From positions 1-6,639 of the forward strand of contig JADHTD010000155.1 of the NCBI GenBank assembly GCA_016776525.1: a DNA stretch of 6,639 nucleotides, read 5' to 3'. This document shows, piece by piece, positions 5,743 through 6,639 of the stretch. Numbering within the stretch: position 1 is the stretch's first letter; the number at the start of each line of letters is the position of its first letter. Made by a program: the position numbers and the translations under genes. This stretch comes from Rhodospirillales bacterium (GTDB taxonomy: Bacteria > Pseudomonadota > Alphaproteobacteria > Rhodospirillales > JADHTD01). Under the pieces are notes generated by a model, which was not told the origin of the DNA, did not search any database, and saw only the letters and a program-made list of their open reading frames with translations.

Positions 5743-6285
5743 GTGAACGCCGAACCCGCTCAGCAGTTACCTGCCGTCACCCTGGTTCTGGGCGGCATGC
5801 GGTCCGGCAAAAGCGCCTATGCCGAGGCCCTGGTTGAGGCCGCCGGTCCGGGCCTCTATCTGGCGACGGCCGAGGCCGGGGACGGGGAGATGGCCGAGCG
5901 CATCCGCCTGCACCGGGAACGCCGGGGGCCCAACTGGACCACCGTCGAGGAACCGCTGGAGTTGGCCGCCGCCCTTGCTGAACATGCCGATGCCGCCCGC
6001 CCGGTGCTGGTCGATTGCCTGACCCTGTGGCTCAGCAACCTGATGGGGGCGGAAAAGGACTTAGACCTTGAGACGCAGGCCTTGACGGAAAGGCTGGGCA
6101 CGCTAAATGGACCGGTAGTGCTGGTCTCCAACGAGGTCGGCGGGGGTATCATCCCGGACAATGCGCTGGCGCGGCAATTCGCCGACGCCGCCGGGCGGCT
6201 CAACCAGGCCGTTGCCGCCGTTGCCGACCGGGTGGTGCTGGTCAGCGCCGGACTGCCGCAGGTTTTAAAGGACAAGACTAAATGA
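5743..6285 (+). CDS. cobP: Bifunctional adenosylcobinamide kinase / adenosylcobinamide-phosphate guanylyltransferase
   Basis: The 180-residue cytosolic enzyme (CobU in enteric bacteria) phosphorylates adenosylcobinamide and then transfers GMP from GTP, giving adenosylcobinamide-GDP, the substrate of CobS. Motifs: P-loop GGMRSGKS (17-24), YLATAEAGDGEMAERI (39-54), the HRERR segment with His57 where the guanylylated histidine is expected, WTTVEEP (65-71), the VLVDCLTLWLSN Walker-B-like segment (88-99), VLVSNEVGGGIIP, and a late GRLNQAVAAVADRVVLVSAGLP. Size matches the family (about 175-185). The start is a GTG with a consensus ribosome site. It follows the cobC-like gene after 68 nt and overlaps cobW by 4 nt (ATGA, 6282-6285), which suggests translational coupling with cobW. 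All recognised functional segments are present. Confidence 0.95.
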   Translation: MNAEPAQQLPAVTLVLGGMRSGKSAYAEALVEAAGPGLYLATAEAGDGEMAERIRLHRERRGPNWTTVEEPLELAAALAEHADAARPVLVDCLTLWLSNLMGAEKDLDLETQALTERLGTLNGPVVLVSNEVGGGIIPDNALARQFADAAGRLNQAVAAVADRVVLVSAGLPQVLKDKTK

Positions 6286-6639
6286 AGAAAATCCCCGCCA
6301 CTGTTATCACCGGCTTCCTGGGCGCCGGCAAGACGACCATGATCCGGCAATTGCTGCAATCGGCCAACGGCCGGCGCATTGCCCTGATCATCAACGAATT
6401 CGGCGATCTCGGCATCGACCGGGAGGTCATCAACGGCTGCGAGATTGAAGGCTGCGACGACGGCGATGTGGTGGAACTGGCCAACGGCTGTATCTGCTGC
6501 ACGGTGGCCGACGATTTCCTGCCGACCATGGAAGCCCTGCTGGATCGTCCCAACCCCCCCGACCATATCGTTATTGAGACCTCCGGGCTGGCTTTGCCGA
6601 AACCCCTGGTCAAGGCCTTCAACTGGCCGGAAATCCGCT
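6282..6639 (+). CDS. cobW: CobW, cobalamin-biosynthesis GTPase / metal chaperone (partial, 3' end outside window)
   Basis: The visible 119 residues are the N-terminal G domain of a COG0523-family (G3E) P-loop GTPase. Motifs: Walker A GFLGAGKTT (11-19), INEFGDLGID (37-46), a Cys pair (Cys53, Cys58), the metal-binding GCICC motif (69-73) followed by TVADDF, and IETSGLALP (about 99-107). In the CobW branch this protein is associated with cobalt delivery to the aerobic cobaltochelatase CobNST; the cobalamin context and the TVADDF follow-on favour CobW over zinc-chaperone relatives such as YeiR or ZigA. It overlaps the end of cobP by 4 nt and so belongs to the same unit. The C-terminal domain is beyond the window; cobN would be an expected neighbour but is not visible here. 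Confidence 0.92.
   Translation, partial: MKKIPATVITGFLGAGKTTMIRQLLQSANGRRIALIINEFGDLGIDREVINGCEIEGCDDGDVVELANGCICCTVADDFLPTMEALLDRPNPPDHIVIETSGLALPKPLVKAFNWPEIR

Overview
The window is GC-rich, densely packed bacterial chromosome. Gene content and style (CobT with a FAGNHGV motif, a CobW next to CobP, heavy use of GCC/GGC/CTG codons, paired degenerate EAL proteins) suggest an alphaproteobacterium, most likely of the Rhodospirillales type. That taxonomic call is inference from recognised families; no database search was possible.

Left half (1-3042, all + strand): the tail of one EAL-family protein, then a complete second, catalytically degenerate EAL-family protein, then an ABC ATPase and an ABC-2 type permease. 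Gaps are 9 nt, 18 nt and a 1-nt overlap, so this looks like one transcription unit: two paralogous EAL-like (probably sensory or c-di-GMP-related) proteins upstream of a two-component ABC exporter of unknown substrate.

Right half (3043-6639): a cobalamin (vitamin B12) nucleotide-loop assembly cluster. cobT is on the - strand and convergent with the permease, with stop codons abutting and no intergenic base. A 129-bp divergent region separates it from the + strand series cobS, cobC-like phosphatase, cobP (cobU) and the start of cobW, which runs off the window. Together these cover the late pathway. CobP phosphorylates adenosylcobinamide and converts the phosphate to adenosyl-GDP-cobinamide. 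CobT makes alpha-ribazole phosphate from dimethylbenzimidazole and nicotinate mononucleotide. CobS joins the two halves, and the CobC-like phosphatase removes the remaining phosphate. CobW is the metal-chaperone GTPase associated with the aerobic cobalt-insertion route, so the host probably uses the aerobic pathway with cobN nearby downstream (inference).

I see no RNA genes, mobile elements, CRISPR arrays or convincing intrinsic terminators. The region looks like ordinary core chromosome. The most unusual points are the tandem degenerate EAL pair coupled to an exporter, the ABC ATPase that lacks the usual Q-loop glutamine, and a 33-nt-spaced in-frame repeat that duplicates the GTG start region of cobT. 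I found no clear evidence of a wholly new system.
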